A DNA stretch of 64,000 nucleotides from Goekera deserti (GCF_010685995.1 NZ_JAAGWK010000036.1:17615-81614); one strand, 5' to 3'. Positions 40,105 to 49,420 are shown, counted from the stretch's first letter. Notes: generated from the sequence alone by a model not told the origin. Program-made: numbers and translations.

Positions 40105-40156
40105 GTCGTGACCCCGGTCCCGCTCTCTGTGTCGTGACCCCGGTCCCGCTTTCTGT
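40105..40156 (+). repeat. 26-bp tandem duplication after ispD
   Basis: Units 40105-40130 and 40131-40156 begin GTCGTGACCCCGGTCCCGCT and differ at one position. They lie directly after the ispD stop codon. Confidence 0.85.
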
Positions 40157-40210
40157 ACGGAGAGCGTGGTGGTGGGGCGGGTGATCACTGCGCTCCCTGT
40201 ACAGAGAGCG
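40147..40210. terminator. Two related hairpins between convergent IspD-like genes
   Basis: CGCTTTC-n6-GAGAGCG (40147-40166) and CGCTCCCTGTACAGAGAGCG (40191-40210, palindrome with one mismatch). Both present CTGTAC-centred stems readable on either strand, fitting a two-way terminator. Confidence 0.55.
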
Positions 40211-40224
40211 TGGGGGTGGCGGGG

Positions 40225-40890
40225 TCAGCGTTCGGGGAGGGTGCGGCGCAGGGCGTGCAGGCACTCCAGCAGGGCGACGTCGTCGTCGTCGGTGATCCGG
40301 CGGGCCAGCGACGGCACCACCACCTCGACGACGTCGACGGCCCCGGCGACGAACTCCACCAGTTGCGGCAGGTCGGCCAGGTCGCCGGCCAGCGGGAACG
40401 CCTCGGCCAGGCGGTCCAGCAGCTGCTCGCCGACCACCAGCGGGGACGCCAGGGCCGCCAGGCGCTCACGGTCGACGGTGCCCACGATGCACCCGTCGTC
40501 GACCTGCTTGATGGTGTCGGTGACCGGGCGCAGGCCGACGACGGCGCCGTCCGGGCGCAGGGCGGCGAGACACTCCCGGACGGCGCTGCTGGGCAGCAGC
40601 GGGCACATCGGGTCGTGCACCAGCAGACCCGAGGACGCGCTCCCGCGCCACGGCGCGTCCGGGGCGAGCACCGCCGACGGGGGCACCCCGCGGGTGCGCC
40701 CGGCCACCACGGCGACGTCCAGGCCCTGCACGCCCTGCACCGACTCCAGGGCGTGGGCGACGAGCGGCCGGCCGAACAGCCGCAGCCCCGACGCGCTGCG
40801 CGGTCCGCGGTCGACCACGACGGCCAGCACGCCCTCGACGGGCACCCGGGCGGGGTCCTGCGGGACACCGCCCCGGGCAGCGGACGTCAC
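40225..40890 (-). CDS. IspD-like protein retaining the dimer-arm motif but lacking the catalytic loops
   Basis: 221 aa, related to MEP cytidylyltransferase but altered. The arm is intact: LRPVTDTIKQVDDGCIVGTVDRERLAAL. The N-terminal nucleotide loop is replaced by VVVDRGPRSASGLRLFGRPLVAHAL. HDAARP has become VHDPMCPL, TPQ is replaced by ASPLVV, and the NxKIT segment is absent (the end is RRITDDDDVALLECLHAL). A stand-alone CTP transferase is unlikely. Because an IspD arm reaches into the neighbouring subunit, it may complement the adjacent IspD or regulate it; alternatively it is a decaying paralog. GTG 40890 is the chosen start. Confidence 0.75.
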   Translation of the reverse strand: MTSAARGGVPQDPARVPVEGVLAVVVDRGPRSASGLRLFGRPLVAHALESVQGVQGLDVAVVAGRTRGVPPSAVLAPDAPWRGSASSGLLVHDPMCPLLPSSAVRECLAALRPDGAVVGLRPVTDTIKQVDDGCIVGTVDRERLAALASPLVVGEQLLDRLAEAFPLAGDLADLPQLVEFVAGAVDVVEVVVPSLARRITDDDDVALLECLHALRRTLPER

Positions 40891-41019
40891 GGGACCGGGC
40901 GCGGGCACCGGTCCACGGTAGACGCGCCCCGGACCGGGGCTGCCCGTGCGGTGGACGCCCCCCGCCCCCGTCCCCGGTCGGGCGCCCCCGGTCCGCGCGG
41001 CCCGGGGGCACGCGCTCCG

Positions 41020-41025
41020 TAGACT
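41020..41025 (+). promoter_or_regulatory. -10 box TAGACT, probable leaderless cysS start
   Basis: TAGACT lies 6 nt before GTG 41032, with no ribosome site. Confidence 0.5.
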
Positions 41026-41031
41026 CGGGCG

Positions 41032-42435
41032 GTGACCCTCCGCCTGTACGACACGGCCACGCGCGCCGTACGCGACTTCACGCCCCTGCGTGCAGGACAG
41101 GTCTCCGTGTACGTCTGCGGCCTCACCGTGCAGGGCCCCCCGCACGTCGGTCACGTGCGCGCGGCCCTGGCCTTCGACGTCCTGCGGCGCTGGCTGACGC
41201 ACGGCGGGCTGGACGTCGTCTACGTCCGGAACGTCACCGACATCGACGACAAGATCCTCACCAAGGCCGAGGCGAACGGCGTCCCGTGGTGGGACTGGGC
41301 CTACCGCAACGAGCTGGCCTGCACCCGGGCCTACGACGTGCTGGGCACGTGGGCGCCCACCTACGAGCCCCGCGCCACCGGCCACGTGCCGGAGATGATC
41401 GAGCTGATGCAGCGGCTGATCGACCGCGGGCACGCCTACGCGGCCGGCGGCGACGTGTACTTCGACGTCCGTTCCTTCCCCGCCTACGGGGAGCTCACCG
41501 GGCAGCGGGCCGACGACCTGCAGCCCGCCGCCGACACCGACACCGACGACCGCAAGCGCGACCCCCGGGACTTCGCGCTGTGGAAGGCGCACAAGCCGGG
41601 GGAGCCGGAGTCGGCGTCCTGGGCGACGCCGTGGGGCCGCGGCCGGCCCGGCTGGCACCTGGAGTGCTCGGCGATGGCCGGCAAGTACCTGGGGTCCGAG
41701 TTCGACATCCACGGCGGCGGGCTCGACCTGCGCTTCCCGCACCACGAGAACGAGCAGGCCCAGTCCCGCGCCGCAGGCGACCCGTTCGCCCGGTACTGGC
41801 TGCACAACGGCTGGGTCACCCTCGGCGGGGAGAAGATGAGCAAGTCGATGGGCAACACCGCACTCGTCGAGGACGTCGTGACCCGGGTCCGGCCGGTCGA
41901 GCTGCGCTACTACCTGGTCACCCCGCACTACCGCTCCACGGTGGAGTTCACCGACACCGCGCTGGAGGAGGCCGCCTCGGCCTACCGGCGGCTGGAGTCC
42001 TTCGTGCGGCGGGCAGTCGAGCGGGTCGGAAGCACCGAGGTCGGGGCGGTGCCGGACGCCTTCGCCGCCGCCCTGGACGACGACCTGGGCACCCCGGCCG
42101 CGATCGCCGTGGTGCACGAGCACGTGACGGCGGGCAACACCGCCCTGGCCGAGGACGACGACGAGGCGCTGGTCGTGGCCGTGGGCGCCGTCCGTGCCAT
42201 GCTCGGGGTGCTGGGGCTGGACCCGCTCGACCCGCAGTGGGCCACCGGCGGCGGGCAGGACAACCGGCTCGCCCAGGTGACCGACGGCCTGGTGTCCCTG
42301 GCGTTGGAGCAGCGCCAGGCGGCCCGCGCGCGCAAGGACTTCGCGGCGGCCGACGCCATCCGCGACCAGCTGACCACCCTCGGCGTCACCGTCGAGGACA
42401 CACCGCACGGCCCCCGCTGGGCGGTGACCCGCTGA
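41032..42435 (+). CDS. cysS: Cysteinyl-tRNA synthetase
   Basis: Class I synthetase charging tRNA-Cys. It is 467 aa. The N-terminal Cys-containing [20 protein letters not shown] carries the HIGH-type motif (HVGH) and the first zinc ligand. NVTDIDDKI and [13 protein letters not shown] follow, then [22 protein letters not shown] (further zinc ligands). KMSKS is in [11 protein letters not shown] near residue 268. The C-terminal helical anticodon region ends at [17 protein letters not shown]. CysS rather than MshC is supported by length and the intact C-terminal domain. Confidence 0.96.
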   Translation: MTLRLYDTATRAVRDFTPLRAGQVSVYVCGLTVQGPPHVGHVRAALAFDVLRRWLTHGGLDVVYVRNVTDIDDKILTKAEANGVPWWDWAYRNELACTRAYDVLGTWAPTYEPRATGHVPEMIELMQRLIDRGHAYAAGGDVYFDVRSFPAYGELTGQRADDLQPAADTDTDDRKRDPRDFALWKAHKPGEPESASWATPWGRGRPGWHLECSAMAGKYLGSEFDIHGGGLDLRFPHHENEQAQSRAAGDPFARYWLHNGWVTLGGEKMSKSMGNTALVEDVVTRVRPVELRYYLVTPHYRSTVEFTDTALEEAASAYRRLESFVRRAVERVGSTEVGAVPDAFAAALDDDLGTPAAIAVVHEHVTAGNTALAEDDDEALVVAVGAVRAMLGVLGLDPLDPQWATGGGQDNRLAQVTDGLVSLALEQRQAARARKDFAAADAIRDQLTTLGVTVEDTPHGPRWAVTR

Positions 42436-42484
42436 AGAGCAGCGGGTCCGCCGCGGGGGGAGCACAGGGAGAGGTGACCCGCTG

Positions 42485-43459
42485 ATGGCGGGCAACAGTC
42501 AGCGCCGCGGTCGTTCCGAGGGCGCAGGCAAGAAGAAGGCCACCGCCGGCACCGGCGGCAAGAACCGCCGGTCGCTGGCCGGGCGCGGGGCGACCCCACC
42601 GGCCGCCGCGCGACCCAACCACCCGGCGCACGCGCGCGCCCAGGCCGCTGCGGCCCGCCGGGAGACCTACCAGCGGGCCCGGGCCCGGTCGCAGGAGCAG
42701 CCCGAGCTGCTGCTGGGCCGCAACCCGGTGCTGGAGGCGCTGCGCGCGTCCATCCCGGCGACGGCGTTGTACGTGGTCACCGGCGACACGACGCGGGGCA
42801 GCACCGACGAGCGGATCGCCGAGGCGGTGCAGATCGCCGGCGACCGCGGCCTGCCGCTGATGGAGGTCGGCAAGGGCGAGTTCGACCGGATGTCCAACGG
42901 TGCCCTGCACCAGGGCATCGGGCTCATGGTCCCGCCCTACGACTACGCGCACCCCGACGACCTGCTCGGCATCGCCCGGGACGCGCAGCGCCCGCCGCTG
43001 ATCGTGGCGCTGGACGGCATCACCGACCCGCGCAACCTGGGCGCGGTCATCCGGTCGGCGGCGGCTTTCGACGCGCACGGCGTCGTCGTCCCGCAGCGCC
43101 GGTCGGTGGGCATGACCGGGTCCGCGTGGCGCACCAGCGCCGGCGCGGCCGCCCGGCTGCGGGTCGCCCGGGCGGTCAACCTGTCCCGGGCACTGGCGTC
43201 CTACCAGGACGCCGGCCTGCAGACGGTGGGCCTGGCCGCCGACGGCGACATCGACATCCACGACTACGACGGCTTCGCCGACCCGGTCGCGCTGGTCGTC
43301 GGCGCCGAGGGCGCCGGGCTGTCCCGGCTGGTCCGCGACCGCTGCGACGTGGTGGTGTCCATCCCGATCGGCCGGGCCACCGAGTCGCTCAACGTGAGCG
43401 TGGCGGCCAGCATCGCGCTGTTCGCCGCCGCGACCGCCCGGCGCGCCGCCGTCCGGTGA
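42485..43459 (+). CDS. rlmB: 23S rRNA (guanosine(2251)-2'-O)-methyltransferase RlmB
   Basis: SPOUT-class methyltransferase, 324 aa, with a trefoil-knot SAM site. The first ~75 residues are a basic, disordered extension ([20 protein letters not shown]). A substrate-binding domain begins [21 protein letters not shown]. The three SPOUT motifs are [20 protein letters not shown] (Asn/Arg), [18 protein letters not shown] and [23 protein letters not shown]. It lies 49 nt after cysS, as in most actinobacteria, and overlaps the next gene by 4 nt. Confidence 0.95.
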   Translation: MAGNSQRRGRSEGAGKKKATAGTGGKNRRSLAGRGATPPAAARPNHPAHARAQAAAARRETYQRARARSQEQPELLLGRNPVLEALRASIPATALYVVTGDTTRGSTDERIAEAVQIAGDRGLPLMEVGKGEFDRMSNGALHQGIGLMVPPYDYAHPDDLLGIARDAQRPPLIVALDGITDPRNLGAVIRSAAAFDAHGVVVPQRRSVGMTGSAWRTSAGAAARLRVARAVNLSRALASYQDAGLQTVGLAADGDIDIHDYDGFADPVALVVGAEGAGLSRLVRDRCDVVVSIPIGRATESLNVSVAASIALFAAATARRAAVR

Positions 43460-43863
43460 CCACCGCAGGGCCGGGGGAGCCGCCCGCCGGCCCCCCGGCG
43501 ACCGCGCGGCGCCTCGGTCTCGCCGCACACCCGGAGGGCGGCTGGTTCCGGCGCACCTGGGCCTCGCCGGCCGAGCTGGACGGGCGGCCCGCGGCGACCG
43601 CGATCCTGTTCCTGCTCGCGCCGGGGGAGGAGTCGGCCTGGCACACCGTGGACGCCGACGAGCTCTGGCTGTGGCACGGCCCCGGCGACCTGGTCCTGGA
43701 GCTCGGCGAGCCCGGTGAGGTGCTGCACCTGGGCCCGGGGACGCCGCAGGGTCTGGTCCCGGCCGGCCGCTGGCAGCGGGCCAGGCCGGCCGCCGACGTC
43801 GAGGTGCTGGTCAGCTGCGTGGTCTCGCCGGGCTTCCAGTGGTCGGGCTTCCACCTGCGCTGA
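43456..43863 (+). CDS. Cupin family protein (DUF985)
   Basis: Small beta-barrel protein of 135 aa. The family core is visible: [67 protein letters not shown] and [15 protein letters not shown]. The His and Glu residues typical of cupin metal sites are partly there ([11 protein letters not shown]). The biochemical role is unknown. GTG 43456 overlaps the rlmB stop, so it is coupled to rRNA methylation in expression only. Confidence 0.88.
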   Translation: MTTAGPGEPPAGPPATARRLGLAAHPEGGWFRRTWASPAELDGRPAATAILFLLAPGEESAWHTVDADELWLWHGPGDLVLELGEPGEVLHLGPGTPQGLVPAGRWQRARPAADVEVLVSCVVSPGFQWSGFHLR

Positions 43864-43905
43864 CCGGACCTCGCGGCGACGGGACCGCGCTGCCATGGTG
43901 GTGCC

Positions 43906-44727
43906 GTGCTCGACGACGCCCGGCTGCTCGACATCGCCCGCGAGCTCACCGCCGTACGGGGCGTCGTCGGCGTGCTGCTCGGAGGCAGCCGGGCACGTGG
44001 CGACGCGACCCCGGAGTCCGACGTCGACCTCGGTGTGTACTACCGAGGCTCCCTGGACACCGCCGCGCTCGGCGCCCTGGCCCGTGAACTGGCCGGCCCG
44101 CACGCGATGGTGACCGAACCCGGCGACTGGGGGCCGTGGGTGGACGGAGGGGCCTGGCTGCACGTCGACGGGCTGGCCGTCGACTGGATCTATCGCGACG
44201 TCGAGCGCGTACGGACCTCCTGGGACGACGCCCGGCAGGGGCGGTATCGCTTCCACGCACAGGTCGGCCACCCGCTCGGCGTCCCCGACTTCGCCTACAT
44301 CGGGGAAGTCGCGCTCGGTCGGGTGCTGAGCGACCCGACCGGTGAGCTCGCGGCGCTCCGCAGGCAGGCGGCCGAGTACCCGCCGGCGCTGCGCGAGGCC
44401 CTGGTTGCCGGGCTGTGGGAAGCCGAGTTCAGCCTCCGCATCGCCCGCAAGGCGGTGTCCCGCGCTGACGCCACGTACGTGGCCGGCTGCCTGTTCCGGC
44501 TGGTGGGACTGTCGGCCCACGCCCTGCACGGGCATGCGGGCCGCTGGTTGGTGAACGAGAAGGGGGCGGTCGCGTCGGCCGCTCGCCTACCCGGCGTCCC
44601 CGCGGACCTCGGTCGTCGCGCACACGGGGTGCTCACGGGCCTCGGTCCCCTGCCCGGGGACCTGGAACGGGCGGTCGCCTCGGCAGAGGTGCTGCTCGCC
44701 GACGTCCGGGCCCTGTGCGGGCGGTGA
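43906..44727 (+). CDS. Nucleotidyltransferase-domain protein
   Basis: 273 aa. The N-terminal NTase signature is GGSRARGDATPESDVDLGVYY: G-S, then D-x-D ten residues later. A third carboxylate is likely in LAVDWIYRDVERV near residue 95. The C-terminal half is helical (AALRRQAAEYPPALREALVAGLWEAEF), resembling the HEPN-like part of aminoglycoside/kanamycin nucleotidyltransferases and related orphan proteins. No resistance function can be claimed. It converges with the DUF445 gene with a gap of only 12 nt and no terminator. Start GTG 43906 is moderately certain. Confidence 0.78.
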   Translation: MLDDARLLDIARELTAVRGVVGVLLGGSRARGDATPESDVDLGVYYRGSLDTAALGALARELAGPHAMVTEPGDWGPWVDGGAWLHVDGLAVDWIYRDVERVRTSWDDARQGRYRFHAQVGHPLGVPDFAYIGEVALGRVLSDPTGELAALRRQAAEYPPALREALVAGLWEAEFSLRIARKAVSRADATYVAGCLFRLVGLSAHALHGHAGRWLVNEKGAVASAARLPGVPADLGRRAHGVLTGLGPLPGDLERAVASAEVLLADVRALCGR

Positions 44728-44739
44728 CCGGGGCAGCCG

Positions 44740-46020
44740 TCACCCGATCAGTTCGGCGACGCTGTAGATGACCAGCCCGGCGAGCCCCCCGACGACGGTG
44801 CCGTTCACCCGGATCCACTGCAGGTCGGCGCCCACCTGCAGCTCGATCCGCCGGCTGGTCTCCTCGGTGTCCCAGCGGGCCACTGTGCTGCCCACCAGGT
44901 CCGCGACGTCCCCGGAGAACCGCTCGACGGCGTACCCGGCGCCGCGGCGTGCCTGGCGCTGGACCAGCTCGCGCACGTGCGGGTCGGTGCGCAGCAGGCC
45001 GGCCACCCGGCGGATCAGCCCGGCGACCCGGGCACGCAGCTCGGAGTCCGGGTCGGCCGCCGCGGCGACGACCGAGGTCTTGACCGTGCCCCACAGCGAG
45101 CCGGACCAGGTGCGGACCGCGGGCTGGTTGAGCAGCTCCAGCTTCAGCTGCTCGACCCGCGCGGCGGTGTCCGGGTCGGTGCGCAGGGCATGCACGTAGG
45201 CCCGCAGCCGGACGTCGTAGCTGCGCCGCAGCTCGTGCCGGTCGTCCTCGCCGACCTCGGCCAGGAACTGCTGCAGGCCGGCGAACACCCGGTCGAAGAC
45301 CCGGTCGTCGACCCAGTCGGGCACCCACGAGGGGGACGCGTCGCCCAGCTGCGCCCGGAACACCAGCCGGTTCTCCTGCAGGAACTGCGCCAGGCCGGTC
45401 AGCCCCGCGGACAGCACCTCCTGGTGCCGGTCGCCGTCGACCACGAGCTCCAGCACCCGCGCGAGCAGCGGTGCCGCCGGCGTCTCCCGCAGCTTCCGGT
45501 CGGCGAACCCGGACACCGCCTCGCGCACCTCGTCGTCGGCCAGCAGGTCGGTCAGCGCGGTCAGCGCGGCCCCGGCGTCCCCGGCCAGCCGCTCGGCCCG
45601 GCCGGGGCCGGCCAGGAACTCACCCAGCCGGCCGGGGACGTCGACGGCGGCGATGCGCTCGTCGACGACGGCCCGGGTGAGGAAGTTGTCCTGCACGAAG
45701 GCGCCCAGGCTCGCCCCGATCTGGTCCTTCTTCCGCGGGATGATCGCGGTGTGCGGCACCGGGACCCGCAGCGGGTGCCGGAACAGCGCGGTGACGGCGA
45801 ACCAGTCGGCCAGGGCGCCGACCATCGAGGCCTCCGCGGCGGCCCGGACGTAGCCGACCCAGGCACCGGCGTCGTCCCCGGCCAGCACGCAGGCCAGGAA
45901 CACCAGCGCAGCGACGAGGAACAGCCCGGTGGCCAGCAGCTTCATCCGCCGGAGGTCACGCGCCCGGGCGGGGTCGTCGAGGGAGGCGACCAGGGGAACG
46001 GACCGGGAGGGGGCGACCAC
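44740..46020 (-). CDS. DUF445 family membrane protein
   Basis: 426 aa. Two N-terminal membrane helices (about residues 27-47 and 55-72) flank the highly conserved segment GALADWFAVTALFRHPLRVPVPHTAIIPRKKDQIG. A long helical soluble region follows (DNFLTRAVVDERIAAVDVPGRLGEFL and onward), and another hydrophobic segment closes the chain (VVGGLAGLVIYSVAELIG). The family is widely conserved in bacteria without an assigned function. GTG 46020 is chosen. Upstream lies a repeat-rich gap with the htrA terminator. Confidence 0.85.
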   Translation of the reverse strand: MVAPSRSVPLVASLDDPARARDLRRMKLLATGLFLVAALVFLACVLAGDDAGAWVGYVRAAAEASMVGALADWFAVTALFRHPLRVPVPHTAIIPRKKDQIGASLGAFVQDNFLTRAVVDERIAAVDVPGRLGEFLAGPGRAERLAGDAGAALTALTDLLADDEVREAVSGFADRKLRETPAAPLLARVLELVVDGDRHQEVLSAGLTGLAQFLQENRLVFRAQLGDASPSWVPDWVDDRVFDRVFAGLQQFLAEVGEDDRHELRRSYDVRLRAYVHALRTDPDTAARVEQLKLELLNQPAVRTWSGSLWGTVKTSVVAAAADPDSELRARVAGLIRRVAGLLRTDPHVRELVQRQARRGAGYAVERFSGDVADLVGSTVARWDTEETSRRIELQVGADLQWIRVNGTVVGGLAGLVIYSVAELIG

Positions 46021-46042
46021 CCCCAGGAGCCTAGGTAAAGGA

Positions 46043-46094
46043 CCTGACTGCCCCCCACGACACCCTGCGGGCGCCGCGGGCCCCTGCAGTCAGG
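46043..46094. repeat. Conserved-core intergenic hairpin, copy C1
   Basis: Outer stem CCTGACTGC / GCAGTCAGG, perfect, enclosing CCCCCACGACACCCTGCGGG then CGCCGCGGGCCCCT. The core begins CCCCCAC and ends GGGCCC(C)T, like copies A and B. Confidence 0.7.
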
Positions 46095-46097
46095 CCG

Positions 46098-46150
46098 TAC
46101 TGCCCCCCACGACACCCTGCGGGCACCGCGGGCCCCTGCAGCCAGGCCGG
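46098..46150. repeat. Tandem second copy, C2
   Basis: Near-exact duplicate of the C1 core (one G/A change in the centre), with degraded outer arms (GGCC...CTGC / GCAG...GGCC still pair). C1 and C2 form a direct repeat with a ~55-bp period. Confidence 0.7.
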
Positions 46151-46185
46151 ACCGCCCCCCACGGCGTGTGCCGTGAGGGGCGGTC
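46150..46185 (-). terminator. htrA terminator
   Basis: GACCGCCCC / GGGGCGGTC outer stem with an inner CACGGC-gtgt-GCCGTG stem, 22 nt beyond the htrA stop on the minus strand. Confidence 0.75.
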
Positions 46186-46207
46186 GGTGTGGCCCGGTGG
46201 CCGGGGG

Positions 46208-47794
46208 TCAGCTGGTGGCGGTGCCCAGCGTGACGTCGACCTGCCGGGTGTTGCCGTCCCGCTGCACCGTGAGCGTGACCTTCGCGCCGGGCTCGGCGCT
46301 GCGCACCGCGGCGGTCAGCTCGATGGAGCTGGTCACCGGCTCGCCGTCGACCGAGGTGATCACGTCACCGGGCTGGATGCCCGCCTCGGCGGCGGCGCCG
46401 CCCGCGCTCACCTGCTGCACCTGCGCGCCTTCACCCACCTGCGACCCGTTCTCGCTGGCGGTGGCCGCGCTCACGCCCAGCAGCGCGTGCTCCGCCTTGC
46501 CGGTCTGCACGATCTCGTCGGCGATGCGCTGCACCAGGTTGCCGGGGATCGCGAAGCCGACACCGATGTTGCCGCTCTGCGCCGCCGGCTGACCCGGCGC
46601 GCTGCTGCCGGCGGACACCGTGGCGATCGAGGAGTTGACGCCGATCACCGCGCCGGCGGCGTCGACCAGAGCACCACCGGAGTTGCCCGGGTTGATCGCG
46701 GCGTCGGTCTGCAGCGCCTGGATCACGGTCTGGTCGGCGTCCGAGCCGGTGGCGACGGCGCGGTCGGTGGCGCTGATGATCCCGTCGGTCACCGTGTTCT
46801 CCAGGCCCAGCGGTGACCCGATCGCGACGGCCAGGTCGCCCACCTGCACGTCGTCGGAGTCCGCCCAGGTGGCCGGGGTGAGCCCGCTGGCGTCGGCCAG
46901 CTTGACCACCGCGAGGTCCGAGGTCGGGTCGGTGCCCACCACCGAGGCGTCGTAGAGCGTGCCGTCGGAGGTGCGCACCTGGATGGTCGCGTCGTCGGTG
47001 CTGCTGTCCAGCGTGACCACGTGGTTGTTGGTGATCACGTAGCCGTCGGCGCTGTAGACGATCCCGGAGCCCGAGCCGGAGCCCTGGGCTCCGCTGACGT
47101 AGATCGTCACCACGCTGGGTGCCGCCTTGGCCGCCGCCGCGGTGCTGCTGGTGGCGTTCTGGGCGTCCTTGATCACCACGCTCTGCGCGGAGGCGGTGGC
47201 CGCGGTGGCGGTGCCCCCGTCGTCGTCCAGTGCGACGACGCCGGCGCCGGCGCCGCCGCCGATCAGGGCGCCGGCCAGCAGCGCCGCGACGACCAGCCGG
47301 CCACGGCCGGCCCGCTTGGCCGGCTGCGGGGCGGCCGGCGGCTGGAACACCGGCGGCAGCCCCCCGGTCGGCGGCAGGTGTCCGCCGTGCCCGGCGCCGA
47401 CCGACGCGTGGTCACCGGCCTGCTGCCACGCCGGCTGCGGGTACCCGGCCGGCGGGCGGGCCTGGTAGGTGGGCTGCCCGCCGTACTGCGCCGGCTGCGG
47501 CTGCCCGGGGTGCTGGGCCGACGGGAACTGCTGGGTCTGCTCGCGGTGCGGCGGGGTGCCCCAGGCCGCCTGCCCGGGCTGCTGCCAGCCGCCCGCCTGG
47601 GTGCCCGGCGCCTGGCTGCCGTACGACTGGGTGCCCGGCGTCTGCGTGCCCGGTGCGGGCGTGCCCGCGGTCGGGAAGGTGGTCCCACCGGTGGCGCCGG
47701 AGACAGCGCCCGCGGCGCGGTCGGCGGGCGCGGAGCCGCCCTGGGCCCCCGTGTTCTCGCCGGTCTCGTCGGCCGGTCGGTTCTGCTCGGTCAC
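46208..47794 (-). CDS. HtrA/DegP-like trypsin-type serine protease with PDZ domain
   Basis: Envelope protease for misfolded or regulatory proteins, 528 aa. About 165 residues of Pro/Gln/Gly-rich cytoplasmic tail precede one membrane anchor (LVVAALLAGALIGGGAGAGVV). The trypsin domain has His in VITNNHVV, Asp in TSDLAVVKL and Ser in NPGNSGGALVD. A C-terminal PDZ domain follows (VQQVSAGGAAAEAGIQPGDVITSVDGEPV). This layout matches actinobacterial PepD/HtrA. GGGGAGG is 8 nt before GTG 47794. A GGCAGG/CCTGCC hairpin (47815-47830) lies in its leader. Confidence 0.93.
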   Translation of the reverse strand: MTEQNRPADETGENTGAQGGSAPADRAAGAVSGATGGTTFPTAGTPAPGTQTPGTQSYGSQAPGTQAGGWQQPGQAAWGTPPHREQTQQFPSAQHPGQPQPAQYGGQPTYQARPPAGYPQPAWQQAGDHASVGAGHGGHLPPTGGLPPVFQPPAAPQPAKRAGRGRLVVAALLAGALIGGGAGAGVVALDDDGGTATAATASAQSVVIKDAQNATSSTAAAAKAAPSVVTIYVSGAQGSGSGSGIVYSADGYVITNNHVVTLDSSTDDATIQVRTSDGTLYDASVVGTDPTSDLAVVKLADASGLTPATWADSDDVQVGDLAVAIGSPLGLENTVTDGIISATDRAVATGSDADQTVIQALQTDAAINPGNSGGALVDAAGAVIGVNSSIATVSAGSSAPGQPAAQSGNIGVGFAIPGNLVQRIADEIVQTGKAEHALLGVSAATASENGSQVGEGAQVQQVSAGGAAAEAGIQPGDVITSVDGEPVTSSIELTAAVRSAEPGAKVTLTVQRDGNTRQVDVTLGTATS

Positions 47795-48000
47795 AGCTGT
47801 GCCTCCCCACGGTCGGCAGGGGTTCCTGCCGCGATGACACCACTGTGCGACCCCGCACTGAGCCGGAACTGACCCTCCGCTGTGAACTCCCTGCACGCCC
47901 CGCCCATCCGGTGAGCGGCACCGGACCGAACACTGCCCGTCCTCGGTCACCGACGCCGTCGGAGCCGCCTGACCACGTCCACTGCCCGGGGAGGCGTCAC

Positions 48001-48513
48001 GTGCCGCTCCGCCGCGCGCTGCGCGTCCTCGTGCACGGGCTGCTGGTCGTCGCGGTGCTGTCCTGGCTCACGGTGGTCGCCGGCGCGGTCGCCGCGGTCG
48101 CAGCCGGGCTGGCCGGCCTGGTGGTGGCCGGGCTGCTCTGGCCCGGTGCGGCCGACCCCGACCCTCGTCTCGACGCCGGCCCGGAGCTCGGCCCCGGTCA
48201 CGTCGCGGCGTCACCCGAGCCGCCGCCCGTCCCGGGTCTGACGCCGGTGCGCTCGCTGAGCACGCAGGCGCTCGGCCGGGAGTGGGTGCGCAGCGCGGCG
48301 GCGCTGGACGCGGCGCTGGAGCCGGCCACCCGGCAGCACGTCGCCGACCGACGGCGGGCGCTGCTGGACGAGATGGAGCGCCGCAACCCGGAGTCGGTGG
48401 CCGGCTGGCTGGCCGACGGCGCACCGGAGGGCGTCGACCCCTCCTCCTACCCGCCCCAGCCCCCGGACCCGGCCCCCGGCGAGGGCCGTCCGGACCGGCC
48501 GATCGTCACCTGA
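48001..48513 (+). CDS. Small membrane protein of unknown function
   Basis: 170 aa, not recognised. Two closely spaced hydrophobic helices (ALRVLVHGLLVVAVLSWLTVVAG and AAVAAGLAGLVVAGLLW, about residues 6-48) are followed by a hydrophilic Pro-rich region. It contains one helical, conserved-looking stretch (SLSTQALGREWVRSAAALDAAL; RRRALLDEMERRNPESVAGWL). GGGGAGG precedes GTG 48001, so the start is firm. It is divergent from htrA with a 206-nt gap that shows no clear promoter hexamers. Confidence 0.7.
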   Translation: MPLRRALRVLVHGLLVVAVLSWLTVVAGAVAAVAAGLAGLVVAGLLWPGAADPDPRLDAGPELGPGHVAASPEPPPVPGLTPVRSLSTQALGREWVRSAAALDAALEPATRQHVADRRRALLDEMERRNPESVAGWLADGAPEGVDPSSYPPQPPDPAPGEGRPDRPIVT

Positions 48514-48523
48514 CCCACCGGCG

Positions 48524-49420
48524 TCAGGCCGGGCGGAACCCGCGGACCACCGCGCCCATGTCCACCGCGGCGGCGTCGGGCAGCTGCGCCGCGGCGCCGT
48601 CCATGGCGTGCAGGACGGCGGCGGTGAGCGCGTCGGTGACACCGGAGGCCTGCAGCGCCGAGCGGATCAGCCGGGCGTCCTTGGCCGCACCGGCGAGGGA
48701 GAAGCTCACCGGAAAGTCACCGGCGATCATCTGGGCGCCCTTCGCGTGCGCGTACGGGCTGTCCGCCGCGCCACCTCGGACGGCGTCCAGGAAGTGCTGC
48801 GGGTCGACGCCGAGCCCCTCGGCCAGGCTGACCGACTGCGCGACGGCAGCGGTCAGCGACAGCACCCAGGCATTGCAGACCAGCTTCAACCGGCTGCCGG
48901 CCCCGGCCTCGCCGAGCCACAGCGTGCGCGCCCCGATGGCCTCCAGCACCGGCTCCAGCCCGGCGCGCACCTCCTCCGGGCCGGATGCCAGCACCACCAG
49001 GGCGCCCTCCTCGGCGGGCTTGCGGGTGCCCAGCACGGGGGCGTCGACGAGCACCAGCCCGAGCTCCCGGGCGACCTCGACCGTGCGGTCGGCGCCCTCG
49101 ACGCCGACCGTGGTGGTCTGCAGCCACACGGTCCCGGCCGCGGGGGCCGCCTGCCGGACCACGTCGACCGCGGCGTCCGCGTCGAAGACCATCGTGAGCA
49201 GGACGTCCGCGCCGCGGGCGGCGTCGGCGGGGGAGTCGCACGCCTCGGCGCCGGTGCCGGTCAGCGCCTGGGCCTTGGCCGGGTCCCGGTTCCAGGCCCG
49301 GACGACGATGCCCGCCCGCCGCAGCGACCGCACCATGCCGGCGCCCATGACGCCGGTGCCGAGCACGGCGACGGTCGGGGTGCCCGTCCGGGCAGGGGAG
49401 TCGGGCGTAGGAGAGGTCAT
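48524..49420 (-). CDS. NAD(P)-dependent oxidoreductase (beta-hydroxyacid dehydrogenase family)
   Basis: 298 aa. Rossmann motif VAVLGTGVMGAGMVRSL near residue 15. The substrate-binding signature DAPVLGTRKPAEEGAL (DAPVSGG in the family) and catalytic Lys in GSRLKLVCNAWVLS near residue 172 are present. The helical C-terminal domain contains FPVSFSLAGAAKDARLI. This is the 3-hydroxyisobutyrate/tartronate semialdehyde reductase-like superfamily; the true substrate cannot be read from the sequence. ATG 49420 follows GGAGAGG; an upstream GTG-started extension seems unlikely. Confidence 0.87.
   Translation of the reverse strand: MTSPTPDSPARTGTPTVAVLGTGVMGAGMVRSLRRAGIVVRAWNRDPAKAQALTGTGAEACDSPADAARGADVLLTMVFDADAAVDVVRQAAPAAGTVWLQTTTVGVEGADRTVEVARELGLVLVDAPVLGTRKPAEEGALVVLASGPEEVRAGLEPVLEAIGARTLWLGEAGAGSRLKLVCNAWVLSLTAAVAQSVSLAEGLGVDPQHFLDAVRGGAADSPYAHAKGAQMIAGDFPVSFSLAGAAKDARLIRSALQASGVTDALTAAVLHAMDGAAAQLPDAAAVDMGAVVRGFRPA

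Noticed and set aside
46043..46185. Possible short CRISPR-like repeat array
   Set aside because: Only two near-identical units followed by a different hairpin, with no unique spacers of constant length and no cas genes. It is better explained as tandem structured intergenic elements.
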